DNA of 35,229 nucleotides, taken from assembly GCA_001593865.1 (NCBI GenBank), contig LUCB01000007.1:1-35229 (forward strand), written 5' to 3'. Both the position numbers and the translations under genes were made by a program. The notes under the pieces are model-generated. The model did not search any database and was not told where the DNA came from. It saw only the letters and a program-made list of their open reading frames with translations. The first letter of the stretch is position 1; each line of letters opens with the position of its first letter. Positions 22,246-30,772 of the stretch are shown in pieces. This stretch comes from Candidatus Bathyarchaeota archaeon B24. GTDB taxonomy: Archaea > Thermoproteota > CALKCG01 > B24.

Positions 22246-23526
22246 CTAAGCCCTCGCAAGCGTAATCTGAATGATCAACACCTCAGTCTGAACCTCATAC
22301 TGAGCAGTGATCTCCTCGGCGATATCGCGGTAGATTTCGATAAGCCTTGAGCCGGAGGCTGCGTAATAGTAGCGTTCCGTAGCAAGCTTAGTTAAGAAGA
22401 CGGGATCGAACCACGTTTCCTCAGTACCGAAACCTATCGTATAGATCTTGATGCCTTGTCTAGCAGCCTGCTTACCGATTTTAAGAGCATAGCCTCGTCC
22501 ACCATAATATAGGCTTTCACCTGGACCAGGTGTATACCAGCCCCAAATAGCATAGCCATCGGAATCGTAATACCTGACGTAGTAGAGCGGATAATTACCT
22601 TCGTCATCGTGGTCGCAATAGATTATATTCTTTCCATCTCCCGCATCTGGGTCCCAAGGCTTAGACTCGTCTTTAGGCTTTATGTTCACCATACCATCTG
22701 TCATGAATATTATAATTTTAACAGCGTCTTCATTGTAGGGGTCTGGGTTATATGGAGATAGCCATGTCCCGTTTAATTGCATAGTTGCATATAGCAATCC
22801 TAGTCCTCCATAGGTTCCGCCATATGGCGTTAATGTATTAACTTTAGCTTTAACAGCGTCTACATCGTCTGTAAGCGGATAACCAAATCTTCCACCGTAA
22901 TTAGTTCCGTTCCATGCGTTGTCTGAGAACGACACGAGGGCTATTCTGTCTACGGTCATATTAAAGCCGTCGTAAGATAAAAACTCCTGTAAGGCGTCTT
23001 TAAGCCAGTCTATCTTCATCCTACCCTGCATATACTCATCCATGCTTCCTGACTTATCGACAACCAGCACGACATAAACAGGTCTTCTGACCTCTCGGCT
23101 TATCTGTATAGGTATGGAGACCGTGTAGGATTGTTTAACGGTAAGGTATTCGGAGAACTCTTCTTGGGTTATGTCTCCTAGGTTTGATATGGGCTGGGTG
23201 TTTAGGATTGCGCCTGTGGTGCCGCTTATGACTGTTACGTTGTAGTATATTCCGGGTGGTAGGAGTGTCGAGACTAGGGTTTTAAGCTGCATCTCCCAGT
23301 CAGGCGTCCCCGATATTATCATCTCGCCTATCTCTCGGTTTCTCAGGAGTTCTGAGACCTCGTAGGCATACTGCCTTAGAGGGCTGGGCTCCTCCACCTT
23401 CAGACCCTGGTAGAAGTTTGCGAGCAGAAGCTGAACCGTTATGATCATGACTAGGGTTATCAGGGCCTCTATTATACGTGCCTGACCCTTCTTAAGACGT
23501 GTACGGCTCAATCTTTCAACCTCCAC
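22246..23526 (-). CDS. von Willebrand factor A domain protein with class III signal
   Basis: A 426-residue protein. RTRLKKGQ followed by ARIIEALITLVMIITVQLLLANF is a class III signal, so it should be handled by the prepilin peptidase and the pilus machine. The VWA domain (about 148-410) has a complete metal-ion adhesion site: DKSGSM (157-162), the threonine in PYGGTYGG (T238), and the aspartate of FMTDGM (D277). An insertion rich in Y, D, G and P (about 290-345) follows the third motif. Similar VWA proteins are pilus-tip adhesins or, in bacterial Tad systems, TadG-type minor pilins. It overlaps the upstream gene by 19 bases and is followed by the giant adhesin after two. The VWA part is more AT-rich than the N-terminal part. 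Confidence 0.88.
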   Translation of the reverse strand: MEVERLSRTRLKKGQARIIEALITLVMIITVQLLLANFYQGLKVEEPSPLRQYAYEVSELLRNREIGEMIISGTPDWEMQLKTLVSTLLPPGIYYNVTVISGTTGAILNTQPISNLGDITQEEFSEYLTVKQSYTVSIPIQISREVRRPVYVVLVVDKSGSMDEYMQGRMKIDWLKDALQEFLSYDGFNMTVDRIALVSFSDNAWNGTNYGGRFGYPLTDDVDAVKAKVNTLTPYGGTYGGLGLLYATMQLNGTWLSPYNPDPYNEDAVKIIIFMTDGMVNIKPKDESKPWDPDAGDGKNIIYCDHDDEGNYPLYYVRYYDSDGYAIWGWYTPGPGESLYYGGRGYALKIGKQAARQGIKIYTIGFGTEETWFDPVFLTKLATERYYYAASGSRLIEIYRDIAEEITAQYEVQTEVLIIQITLARA

Positions 23527-24344
23527 ATGGTAAACTCGACATAGTAAACGGAGTTCTCGATTTTAACATATCTGAATAACGTGACCTTCGACGCCATACC
23601 GACGTTAAGATAACCGTCGACCAGAACACCACCATACAAAACCGATATCGTAGAGTTTATGGGCGGATAATCAGACTCGACTATACGAGTCCCCTCGACC
23701 TTAGAATTCACGTAACCCTCGTCATGGGTGTAAACCTCGGTAACCGAGACACCTGATACTGAAACCACCACTATCAGGATGTCACCTGATACGCTGGGTC
23801 CATAGTCTAAAACCGCTACCCCGCTAGCGTTCGTAACGGTCCTAACGATCTGTTCTTCGCTCAGCGTCTCGTTCACATCGCCGTAGTAGCCGGTTACGTT
23901 GGCGCTCGGAAGCGGAAAACCTCTGAAAGACCTCACGGCTACGACGAACCTGTTAGACCCAGTCTCGTTGATATCTACTAGGTAGAGCGGCACGATCTTA
24001 AGGTAGAAACCATACTCGTCTTGGACCCCAAGGAGCCTGGGGATCTCCCTCTGAAACGTGGAGTTAAGAAGGGCGTATACCTTACCGATGTCAAGCACAT
24101 AGGGGTCAGAGGAGTTTGCCGGAGCGAGGCCGAAAACCTCTGGAACAACAGACTCGTCCCAGTCTGGGGGGTTACCCGCGGATAGAAGTATGAAGTCTAG
24201 TATGGACTCCGCCTTAACCCTGAGCTGGCTCTGCTCGATCTCCCGGCTGGGTAGTATGTTGACCATAGCCATGTTCGAGAACGATAGGGTCACGGCGAGG
24301 ACCACGAAAAGCCCGAGAAACATGTACTCTATCGAGACATGCAA
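23508..24344 (-). CDS. Membrane-anchored pilin-like protein of the fibre cluster
   Basis: A 278-residue protein with one N-terminal hydrophobic segment (VSIEYMFLGLFVVLAVTLSF) and a long extracellular, beta-rich part with several N-x-S/T sequons. SIEYM followed by a hydrophobic helix is how many mature archaeal class III pilins begin, but no K-G cleavage site precedes it here because an in-frame TGA lies just upstream of the TTG start at 24344. It may be made as an already short-leader pilin or act as a plain membrane anchor. No family was recognised for the body of the protein. The gap from the upstream gene is seven bases, and it overlaps the VWA gene by 19, fitting a single operon. Confidence 0.7.
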   Translation of the reverse strand: MHVSIEYMFLGLFVVLAVTLSFSNMAMVNILPSREIEQSQLRVKAESILDFILLSAGNPPDWDESVVPEVFGLAPANSSDPYVLDIGKVYALLNSTFQREIPRLLGVQDEYGFYLKIVPLYLVDINETGSNRFVVAVRSFRGFPLPSANVTGYYGDVNETLSEEQIVRTVTNASGVAVLDYGPSVSGDILIVVVSVSGVSVTEVYTHDEGYVNSKVEGTRIVESDYPPINSTISVLYGGVLVDGYLNVGMASKVTLFRYVKIENSVYYVEFTMWRLKD

Positions 24345-24351
24345 AGCCCGG

Positions 24352-24816
24352 TCACCCCTCCAACCTCAGAGTCATATTATACGAGCCATCGGCGTTCAAC
24401 ACACGGCTACAGCAGATGCGAGGATTCCGAGAGCCGCTATATACGACGCCACTGCAGGTGACGTTCTTCACAGGAAGTATAGACTCGACCTTAACGCTCG
24501 GCCTAGCATCCAGGTATATGACCAAGACACAATCTTCACCTCTATTTTCCAGCTTCACAGTATATCCATACGTCCCTACGCTCTCTGGTAGGTTCAAGGT
24601 TTTAGTCAAGGTTATATCTTCGAACTTCGACCTAGTCGCTAGGATCACGAGGTCCGTAGCCACAGAGCTTACGTAGCCCTCTATATCGGCCAGCTGATGC
24701 TTCAAGGCGTCTGTATACGAGTATAACGTGTAGGCTTGGAAGACCGCCAAGATGGATACGAACACTATGAATATGGTCAAAGTGTGCATGAGATGGGAGA
24801 GAGGCTCGGCTGGCAA
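24352..24816 (-). CDS. Small pilin-like membrane protein of the fibre cluster
   Basis: A 154-residue protein with an N-terminal hydrophobic helix (LTIFIVFVSILAVFQAYTLYS) and a soluble domain with three closely spaced cysteines near the end (TCSGV, RICCSR), which could form disulfides outside the cell. The layout is that of a minor pilin or fusion-type TadE-like subunit, but there is no K-G motif and no family was recognised. The TTG start at 24816 lies two bases after the upstream pilin-like gene stop at 24819, and seven bases separate it from the next gene. Its tight packing in the operon is the main reason to link it to the fibre. Confidence 0.65.
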   Translation of the reverse strand: MPAEPLSHLMHTLTIFIVFVSILAVFQAYTLYSYTDALKHQLADIEGYVSSVATDLVILATRSKFEDITLTKTLNLPESVGTYGYTVKLENRGEDCVLVIYLDARPSVKVESILPVKNVTCSGVVYSGSRNPRICCSRVLNADGSYNMTLRLEG

Positions 24817-24818
24817 GG

Positions 24819-25652
24819 CTAGAGACCCTCCATCGATATCTCGACCTGGAAAACGTAGACGTAAATTATCGTCGGAAGACTTGGGTCGAAGCCTTGGAAG
24901 ACATCCGAGGTTATACTCTCAGACCTACTAACGCTATAGTCGTCGGCCACTATCTCGTAGCCGTCGACCCGTATCTGCAACGTTCCGCTAGAGAAACGCG
25001 TCGAGTAGCTTGAGTCTACACCGAGGTTTTTAGCTACCAAGCTCTCGACCCCACGGACTTGACCGAAAGATACCTTGACAACCGACACCTCTATGACGTT
25101 GTACTCATTATAGCCTCCATCCTCATACAGATACGCCCTACCTGTGTAGACGACCTTAAACTTGGCGAAGTCTAGCACCATCTTAGGACCGTTCGATTGT
25201 ATGGCCTGAACCCTCGCAAGCCTATCGAGTGGGCTTGTGGCGAGAATGCTTGAGTTCCCCAGAAGCACTTCATAGTGAGTGTTAACGAGGAAGCCGCCTA
25301 CCATCTCGACTATGTTGATCGGTATGGTAAGTGTGAGGTTGTCATCGGGATCTTGGAGGTTAACTATCTGGAGGGTCATGGTTAAGCCTGTTCTTATGAG
25401 GTTTGGTCTTGTGGACGTGTACTCGAACTTGACGTACCCGGAGGAGCCGGGCGTGTATATGCTGTTCTCTATGATGTCGGCTAGAGATGTGAGTACGCGT
25501 CTAGCCTGTTGAAACTCTAGGTGCTGGCTCTGAGCCATTAGAACCCCTGTCATCTGCATGTATGCCGTCAGAACGCAGGCTAATATGGTACTTGCAAGTA
25601 TAATAGTCGTTATCACAGGAGACATACCTTTAACATCTAATTTTCTAGACAT
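24819..25652 (-). CDS. Archaeal pilin-like protein with class III signal
   Basis: From ATG 25652 this is a 277-residue protein. MSRKLDVKGMSPVITTIILASTILACVLTAY is a typical archaeal pilin start: K-G before the processing point, then SPVITTII and a hydrophobic helix. The remainder is an extracellular beta-rich domain with sequons. The 23 codons upstream to the earlier ATG at 25721 are unlikely to be translated, because a TATA box (minus strand TCATATAACT, 25671-25680) lies 24 bases ahead of ATG 25652 and makes it a leaderless start. It is a probable major or minor subunit of the fibre. The platform gene ends 85 bases upstream at 25737. Confidence 0.78.
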   Translation of the reverse strand: MSRKLDVKGMSPVITTIILASTILACVLTAYMQMTGVLMAQSQHLEFQQARRVLTSLADIIENSIYTPGSSGYVKFEYTSTRPNLIRTGLTMTLQIVNLQDPDDNLTLTIPINIVEMVGGFLVNTHYEVLLGNSSILATSPLDRLARVQAIQSNGPKMVLDFAKFKVVYTGRAYLYEDGGYNEYNVIEVSVVKVSFGQVRGVESLVAKNLGVDSSYSTRFSSGTLQIRVDGYEIVADDYSVSRSESITSDVFQGFDPSLPTIIYVYVFQVEISMEGL

Positions 25653-25670
25653 AGTCCTTAATCTCTCTGT

Positions 25671-25680
25671 AGTTATATGA
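25671..25680 (-). promoter_or_regulatory. TATA box for the pilin-like gene at 25652
   Basis: Minus strand TCATATAACT is centred about 24 bases ahead of ATG 25652, the distance expected for a leaderless archaeal transcript. It implies that the adhesin part of the cluster has its own promoter inside the larger block. Confidence 0.55.
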
Positions 25681-25736
25681 AAAACGGCTGGTAGATAAGA
25701 TTTGTGGTTCTCCGGGCTCATATACGCATCCCACGG

Positions 25737-27551
25737 TTACATAGGTGCGAGGGTTAAAGGCAGCGATATGAGCGGCGATATGGCGATCGCTATCAGGGCG
25801 CATATGCTTAGAACGACCGTGTGCAGGAAACCCGCGGAGACCCTACCGCTACTTATCTTACCCGAAACCAGACCCGTCAGGTATATGTGGAAAACCATAG
25901 GCGTCAGAAGCATCTTCGTGAACTGCTGAAAAGCCAGCGGCATGTTCGCGAGCGCCAAGGTAGCCCTCATGAACCCCAACAGGACTATGGTCGAGACTAT
26001 GAAGGTCAGAGCCCCTATGTAGGGCACGAGTAGGAGCGGGCGGAGCCTCATAGCCTTCTCCTTCTCGACGCTCTCGGTCATCTCGCCGAACCTAGCCAGC
26101 GTCTCGAGGGTTTGGGGGGAGCCGCCTCCGACCTCGATGGCGTCGACGAGCAGGAAAATCATCGTGTTCGCAAGCCAGCTCCGTACGCGTTGTTTAAACC
26201 GCTCAGAGACCTTCTTCAACGGTATACCCCAACCGACCTGGTTGCTTATAATCCGTAGATGCTCGGAGAACCTGCCGTAGTCCCTCTTGGCGAGGTTTAT
26301 TATACAGCCCTCAGGGCTCATACCGGTCTTACGTATCTCGACGAGGTCCCTTATGAAATCTATGACGCCCCGCTCGATCTCAGCCTCGTGTTTAGCCCTT
26401 ATCTTCTCGTACACGGCTGCCGGGACCGTGGGGATCACTAGGGCGAGCATCAAACCGACAGGGGTTTCGAAGCCAGGCTCCAAACCCATGAGGTCGTAGG
26501 TCACGTAGAGGACGAAGCTCTTCATATAGTCGAACGGCGTTATACTAGCCAGCATCGGAAGCTCGAAAGTAAGGTAGAAGCCTACGGTCAGAAAGACCAT
26601 AAACGGTATGGCGGCGAAGTACAGCTTATACGTCGGGTTCATCCTAACCTCCGGATACTTAGGCTGGAGCAGGTCGATCATATACAGGAACACGATCGAG
26701 ATCGTCGGCAGAAACACGTAGGCGAACACGACGAACTGCTCCATACCTATAGGCGAGGGGAGATACTGAGCCATCGATATCGAGACTATGAATATCGAGT
26801 AGAAGCCCAACGCCAGGAGAACCGCCAGGGTGACGTAGACCTCCATCATACCGGCCATCCGCTCGCCGAGTATCCTAAGCCTCATAAGCCTATCCCTGAA
26901 TATCTGCTCGGTCTTCGTGAGCAGGTAGTGGACCACATCGCCTCCGGCCCTCAGGGTCGAAGCGTAGCCGAGTAGAAGCTCCCGGTACTCCTGCGAAGGC
27001 ATGGTTTTGGCAGACTCCTCTATGGCAGAGATCGGGTCTAGACCCAGGCCGCGGACCTTAAGCTCTATACGCTTAGCCGCCTTAGCCAACGTGGGAAGCA
27101 GGGGATACTCCTTAACCCTCAGGATGCTAGCGTAGGGGCTTATACCCCCCGTGGCCATGACGCTGACATACGCGGCTAGGAACGGAACCTCGGTCTCCAG
27201 GATCGAGGCCCGGTTTAATGCCTTGATCTTCGGGATCGCGACCCCTAGGAGCAGGATCAGGCCGGGAAGCAGGAAAAGCGCGAGATAGCTGTAATAGGGT
27301 ATCTGACTCAGGAAGCCGAGAAGATGCGGCGCGTATATGGATATTATCGTAAGCGGGATCCCGCCTATGCTTATGATTAAACCTATAACTGTTAGAAAGC
27401 CCACCGTAGCCGCGTAAGCCTCGGGGTATATGTTTATATCAGCCTCTTTAAGTATCTCAGGTAGGTTCCTGAAAATACCCAATACTATCTTAGAAGCCCA
27501 TGGGAAGAGGCCGTATATCTTACCTACCAGAGAAAAGTTCTTTAGACCCAA
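25737..27551 (-). CDS. Pilus assembly membrane platform with two GspF/TadC-type domains
   Basis: A 604-residue polytopic membrane protein holding two T2SSF (GspF/FlaJ/TadC) domains, about residues 130-275 and 420-560. The first includes FLAAYVSVMATGGISPYASI and YRELLLGYASTLRAGGDVVHYL; the second IDFIRDLVEIRKTGMSPEGCIINLA and IFLLVDAIEVGGGSPQTLETLA. About eight to ten hydrophobic segments lie before, between and after them. It forms the membrane base on which the secretion ATPase acts. The start is TTG 27551 with GGTGG a few bases ahead; a TATA-like GTTTATATAC on the minus strand lies near 27586-27596. The dual-domain form is common in archaeal pilus clusters. Confidence 0.9.
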   Translation of the reverse strand: MGLKNFSLVGKIYGLFPWASKIVLGIFRNLPEILKEADINIYPEAYAATVGFLTVIGLIISIGGIPLTIISIYAPHLLGFLSQIPYYSYLALFLLPGLILLLGVAIPKIKALNRASILETEVPFLAAYVSVMATGGISPYASILRVKEYPLLPTLAKAAKRIELKVRGLGLDPISAIEESAKTMPSQEYRELLLGYASTLRAGGDVVHYLLTKTEQIFRDRLMRLRILGERMAGMMEVYVTLAVLLALGFYSIFIVSISMAQYLPSPIGMEQFVVFAYVFLPTISIVFLYMIDLLQPKYPEVRMNPTYKLYFAAIPFMVFLTVGFYLTFELPMLASITPFDYMKSFVLYVTYDLMGLEPGFETPVGLMLALVIPTVPAAVYEKIRAKHEAEIERGVIDFIRDLVEIRKTGMSPEGCIINLAKRDYGRFSEHLRIISNQVGWGIPLKKVSERFKQRVRSWLANTMIFLLVDAIEVGGGSPQTLETLARFGEMTESVEKEKAMRLRPLLLVPYIGALTFIVSTIVLLGFMRATLALANMPLAFQQFTKMLLTPMVFHIYLTGLVSGKISSGRVSAGFLHTVVLSICALIAIAISPLISLPLTLAPM

Positions 27552-27650
27552 TATGCCACCTTGACAAAAGAAATTCTGACGCTCTGCGGTATATAAACTT
27601 TGATCTAGATCCTGCGAATATACACGACTACGGCCGGAGGAACATAACGT

Positions 27651-28184
27651 TTAAGTGAGCATCACATCTCTCTGGAAGCTTCCACCCCTAGCCGTCTGGA
27701 GGGTTATGGATACGACCTGGCCGTGCCTAAACCCCCCGGCCTTGATCCACACGGTCAGCGTCGTAGACGTACCGGCCTTCAGCCTTATCGAGAGGTCTCT
27801 CGAAGACGTGTAGCAGTTCCCCTCAGGGTCTATCAAGACCACGTCTCCCGAGTACACCTCCATCGGCTTTCCGTTTACCAAAAAGTCTGTGAACGTCGAG
27901 TCCCATACCCCCTTGTTCACAAGCCCTATCGACACGTTCCACCCTTCTCCAGACGCCGCGAAACCCGAGCCGGACCAGCCGTCCGGGTCGTATACGACCT
28001 CGACGTGCGAAACCTCCACCCTCTCGAAGCCTAGGAAAACCTGGGTCAACCCACCGACCCAGTATGAGAAGGCCAACGTGATCGTTATGACGACCGCTAA
28101 AATTATTATGGTCGCGAGAGTTAGGCTTATACCCTTAAATTCGCGAAAACGCGAATGACCGACCTTATCCAATAAACCGCACAT
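27651..28184 (-). CDS. Archaeal pilin-like protein (class III signal)
   Basis: From ATG 28184 this is a 177-residue protein with a charged leader (SRFREFKG) cut after K-G, then ISLTLATIIILAVVITITLAFSYWVGG as the pilin helix, and a beta-rich extracellular domain. A second ATG at 28205 is seven codons upstream, but a TATA-like CATTATTTAAAG string (28203-28214) centred 25 bases ahead of 28184 makes the later one a leaderless start. It is the first gene of the fibre block and lies 99 bases upstream of the platform gene, which has its own TATA-like string, so it may be transcribed separately as the main pilin. Confidence 0.75.
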   Translation of the reverse strand: MCGLLDKVGHSRFREFKGISLTLATIIILAVVITITLAFSYWVGGLTQVFLGFERVEVSHVEVVYDPDGWSGSGFAASGEGWNVSIGLVNKGVWDSTFTDFLVNGKPMEVYSGDVVLIDPEGNCYTSSRDLSIRLKAGTSTTLTVWIKAGGFRHGQVVSITLQTARGGSFQRDVMLT

Positions 28185-28205
28185 TAACGTTCTACATCGG
28201 CTCAT

Positions 28206-28214
28206 TATTTAAAG
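28206..28214 (-). promoter_or_regulatory. TATA box of the first pilin-like gene
   Basis: Minus strand CTTTAAATA is centred 25 bases ahead of ATG 28184 and only a few bases ahead of ATG 28205. It therefore fixes the start at 28184. The gap to the divergent gene at 28320 is about 105 bases. Confidence 0.55.
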
Positions 28215-28319
28215 GTTAAGATCAGCTTGAACTTAACCCGGTTCGCCTCAAAGGTTAATGTTTTTAGAGACTGAGCATAATTTAGGTTATCGATAGGCTT
28301 GACAGAGAGGAGGAGACGT

Positions 28320-29306
28320 TTGAGGGGTAAGCCTAGGGTTTATGTCACGTCCGGCTCCTTCGGAACCTCAGGCCCAGACATATTCGAGCGGTTAAACCGT
28401 ATAGCGGACGTCACGGTTAAACGCGGCAAGCACAGCGTCCAGCAGCTTAAGAGGGTCGTGGCCGAGTACGATGGCATAGTGTTAGGCACAGACCCCGTGA
28501 CCAGGGAGGCCCTATCCGGGGACGTTAGGGTCCGTATAATAGCGAGACACGGCGTCGGCGTGGATAACGTCGACGTCGAGGCGGCCACGGAGAAGGGGAT
28601 AGCGGTGACCTACACGCCGAGCGTCAACGCCGACAGCGTGGCGGAGCATACGATAGGTCTCATACTCTCGCTCACGAAACGTATAGCCGAAGCGCATAGG
28701 CTTATGAAGAGCGGTGGATGGGATAGGATCCGGTTCGTCGGGTGCGAGGTTAAGGGTAAGACCCTCGGTGTGATAGGGTTGGGGAACATAGGAAGCAGGG
28801 TCGCCGCGAGGGCTAAGGCCTTCGGGATGCGTGTGATAGCTTACGACCCCTACGTCGACAGGAGCCGGGCCGAGGAGCTGGGGGTATCCCTCGTAAGCCT
28901 CGAAGAGCTTCTAGAGGACTCGGATATCGTAACCATACACGCGGCTTTGACGAGGGAAACCAGGCATATGATAGGCGAGGAGGAGCTTAGACGTATGAAA
29001 CCCACCGCGTATCTCGTGAACACGGCTAGAGGCGCATTGATAGACGAACAGGCGCTTGTGAAGGCTTTAAGGGAGAGGTGGATAGCCGGAGCCGCCCTAG
29101 ACGTCTACGAGGAGGAGCCGCTCCCGGCGGGGCACCCGCTGAGGGGGATGGACAACGTCGTCTTAACGCCGCACATAGCCTCCTACACTCACGAGGCCAT
29201 AAGACGGACGGACGAGATGGTTCTAGAAGCCCTCGAAACGTTCTTCAAAGGCGGTAAGCCTAGATGGCTCCTAAACCCAGAAGTCTGGAGCAGTGTAAAA
29301 CGGTGA
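28320..29306 (+). CDS. D-isomer 2-hydroxyacid dehydrogenase, phosphoglycerate dehydrogenase-like
   Basis: A 328-residue NAD-dependent D-2-hydroxyacid dehydrogenase. The Rossmann motif is GVIGLGNIGSRVA. The catalytic triad appears as the arginine in NTARGALID, the glutamate in DVYEEEPL and the histidine in LTPHIAS. VGVDNVDVEAATEKGI is typical of the phosphoglycerate dehydrogenase branch, but there is no C-terminal ACT or ASB domain, so serine feedback of that type is absent. It may act in serine synthesis or on another 2-oxoacid. I chose TTG 28320 because AGGAGGAG lies about six bases ahead; TTG 28299 would add seven arginine-rich residues. It precedes the homocitrate-synthase-family gene by about 210 bases on the same strand. 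Confidence 0.85.
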   Translation: MRGKPRVYVTSGSFGTSGPDIFERLNRIADVTVKRGKHSVQQLKRVVAEYDGIVLGTDPVTREALSGDVRVRIIARHGVGVDNVDVEAATEKGIAVTYTPSVNADSVAEHTIGLILSLTKRIAEAHRLMKSGGWDRIRFVGCEVKGKTLGVIGLGNIGSRVAARAKAFGMRVIAYDPYVDRSRAEELGVSLVSLEELLEDSDIVTIHAALTRETRHMIGEEELRRMKPTAYLVNTARGALIDEQALVKALRERWIAGAALDVYEEEPLPAGHPLRGMDNVVLTPHIASYTHEAIRRTDEMVLEALETFFKGGKPRWLLNPEVWSSVKR

Positions 29307-29364
29307 ATCTTACGATAAATCGTCGAGATAGGTAAATACAAAAACATGGGATTATCCGGCTAGA

Positions 29365-29463
29365 ATGGTACGAAGAACCTTACCACTATTATCAGCCTGC
29401 CTTTTAGGACCGTGCTCGTCGAGAGGAGGTTTTTGAATGAGGAGTTTTAAAGAAAAGGTTTAA
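29365..29463 (+). other. Two tiny ORFs ahead of the homocitrate-synthase-family gene
   Basis: An ATG at 29365 opens a 23-codon frame (MVRRTLPLLSACLLGPCSSR, then GGF) rich in leucine, ending TGA at 29434-29436. Directly after it, ATG 29437 has a strong Shine-Dalgarno (AGGAGG at 29424-29429) and encodes MRSFKEKV before TAA at 29461. That second frame is the same as the frame of the large gene, so only this TAA separates a well-placed start from it. A TATA-like GGTTTAAATT (29457-29466) begins right there. They may be a leader or relics of an older gene start. Confidence 0.3.
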
Positions 29464-29520
29464 ATTATTGCGGATCAGTTAGAATTGTTCGTGTTTAAAT
29501 TAGGAGAGCTTAAGAAAACT

Positions 29521-30681
29521 ATGTGTCGAGGTATGGTGTCGGACATTAAGATGGTGGATTCCACTCTTAGGGAGGGGGAGCAGGCTCCAGGCGTCGCCTT
29601 CACGGTCGAGGAGGCTTTGAAGATAGTCGAGTACGACCTTAAGGTTGGGGTCGACTTGATCGAGGTCTTCGCGCCTTATTCCGAGTATGAGCTGCGGCTT
29701 CTCAGGGAGCTTAGGAGGAGGGGGTTGTCCTCTAAGACCTTGGTATGGTGTAGGCTTAGGCGTGGAGACTTGGACATGGCTTTGAACGAGGAGCCTGGCT
29801 GGATAGCCGTGTCTATGGGGGTCTCAGATATACATCTGAAGCGTAAGTTCAGGGGTTTGAATAGGGAGGATGTCCTGGCTAGGCTTTCTGAGACCGTGGA
29901 TTACCTGCACAGCCACGGGGTTAAGGTGTCTGTTCACCTCGAAGACTCGACCCGGACGCGTGTCGAGCATATAGCCGAGGCCTTCGAGAAGGTGAACGGT
30001 GACAAGTTTAGGGACTGCGACACCTTAAGCGTCCTTCTACCCCCTGTGGCGTATGAGAGGATGCGGCTCCTAAAGAGGTTGACGGATAAGCCCATAGAGA
30101 CGCACTACCACAACGATTTCGGGATGGCTGTGGGTAACACGGTGTCGGCTATCATGGCCGGGGCTGAGTGGGTCTCCGCCACGTGGAACGGCATAGGTGA
30201 GAGAGCCGGTAACGCGGCGCTCGAGGAGGTTCTACTGACGTTAAAGGTTCGGCTCGGTGTAGATAGGTTCGACCTAAGGCCTTTGAGGGAGGCGTGTAGA
30301 TTCGTAGCCCAGGCGGCGCGGACTCCGTTAAGCCGCAACAAGCCTGTATCCGGCTCGGAGATATTCAGCGTAGAGTCTGGGATCCACCAGGATGGGCTGC
30401 TTAAGGACCGGCAGGTCTACGAGCCTTACCCGCCTGAGCTTCTAGGTGAAACTTGGAAACTCGTCCTAGGGGATAGCTCTGGGAAGGCCGGGTTGACCCA
30501 CGTCTTAAACCATGAACTCGGTTATAAGCTGCCGGACGACCCGCGTGAGGTTCGGGAGATCCTTTCTTGGATAAGGAGGAGGGCTAGGGAGGAGAAGCAC
30601 TACCTCAGCCGAAGCGAGCTGGAGGAGGTTGCGAAACGCTTCTCCCTTAAAAAACGCTCCCACCTAGACAGGGCTAAGTGA
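29521..30681 (+). CDS. Homocitrate/isopropylmalate/citramalate synthase-family enzyme
   Basis: A DRE-TIM acyltransferase that condenses acetyl-CoA with a 2-oxoacid. The metal-binding start is DSTLREGEQAPGVAFT. Further landmarks are VSVHLEDSTRTRVEHI, the metal histidines in ETHYHNDFGMAVGN, WNGIGERAGNAALEE, and SGIHQDGLLKD in the C-terminal helix region. TLREGEQ is more common in homocitrate synthases than in isopropylmalate synthases, and the LeuA-type regulatory domain is missing, so a homocitrate synthase of the lysine or AksA type is favoured. Substrate remains uncertain. Start choice: TATA near 29457-29466 predicts transcripts from about 29489, so ATG 29521 (or 29533) rather than TTG 29485. 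Confidence 0.8.
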   Translation: MCRGMVSDIKMVDSTLREGEQAPGVAFTVEEALKIVEYDLKVGVDLIEVFAPYSEYELRLLRELRRRGLSSKTLVWCRLRRGDLDMALNEEPGWIAVSMGVSDIHLKRKFRGLNREDVLARLSETVDYLHSHGVKVSVHLEDSTRTRVEHIAEAFEKVNGDKFRDCDTLSVLLPPVAYERMRLLKRLTDKPIETHYHNDFGMAVGNTVSAIMAGAEWVSATWNGIGERAGNAALEEVLLTLKVRLGVDRFDLRPLREACRFVAQAARTPLSRNKPVSGSEIFSVESGIHQDGLLKDRQVYEPYPPELLGETWKLVLGDSSGKAGLTHVLNHELGYKLPDDPREVREILSWIRRRAREEKHYLSRSELEEVAKRFSLKKRSHLDRAK

Positions 30682-30772
30682 GACGTTGCAAACGACTTAG
30701 GATTTGTATTAATTTCTTAGACAGATTTTAACCGCTGTATCCGAAAAATTACACCAGAGTGTATGCGCCGGT

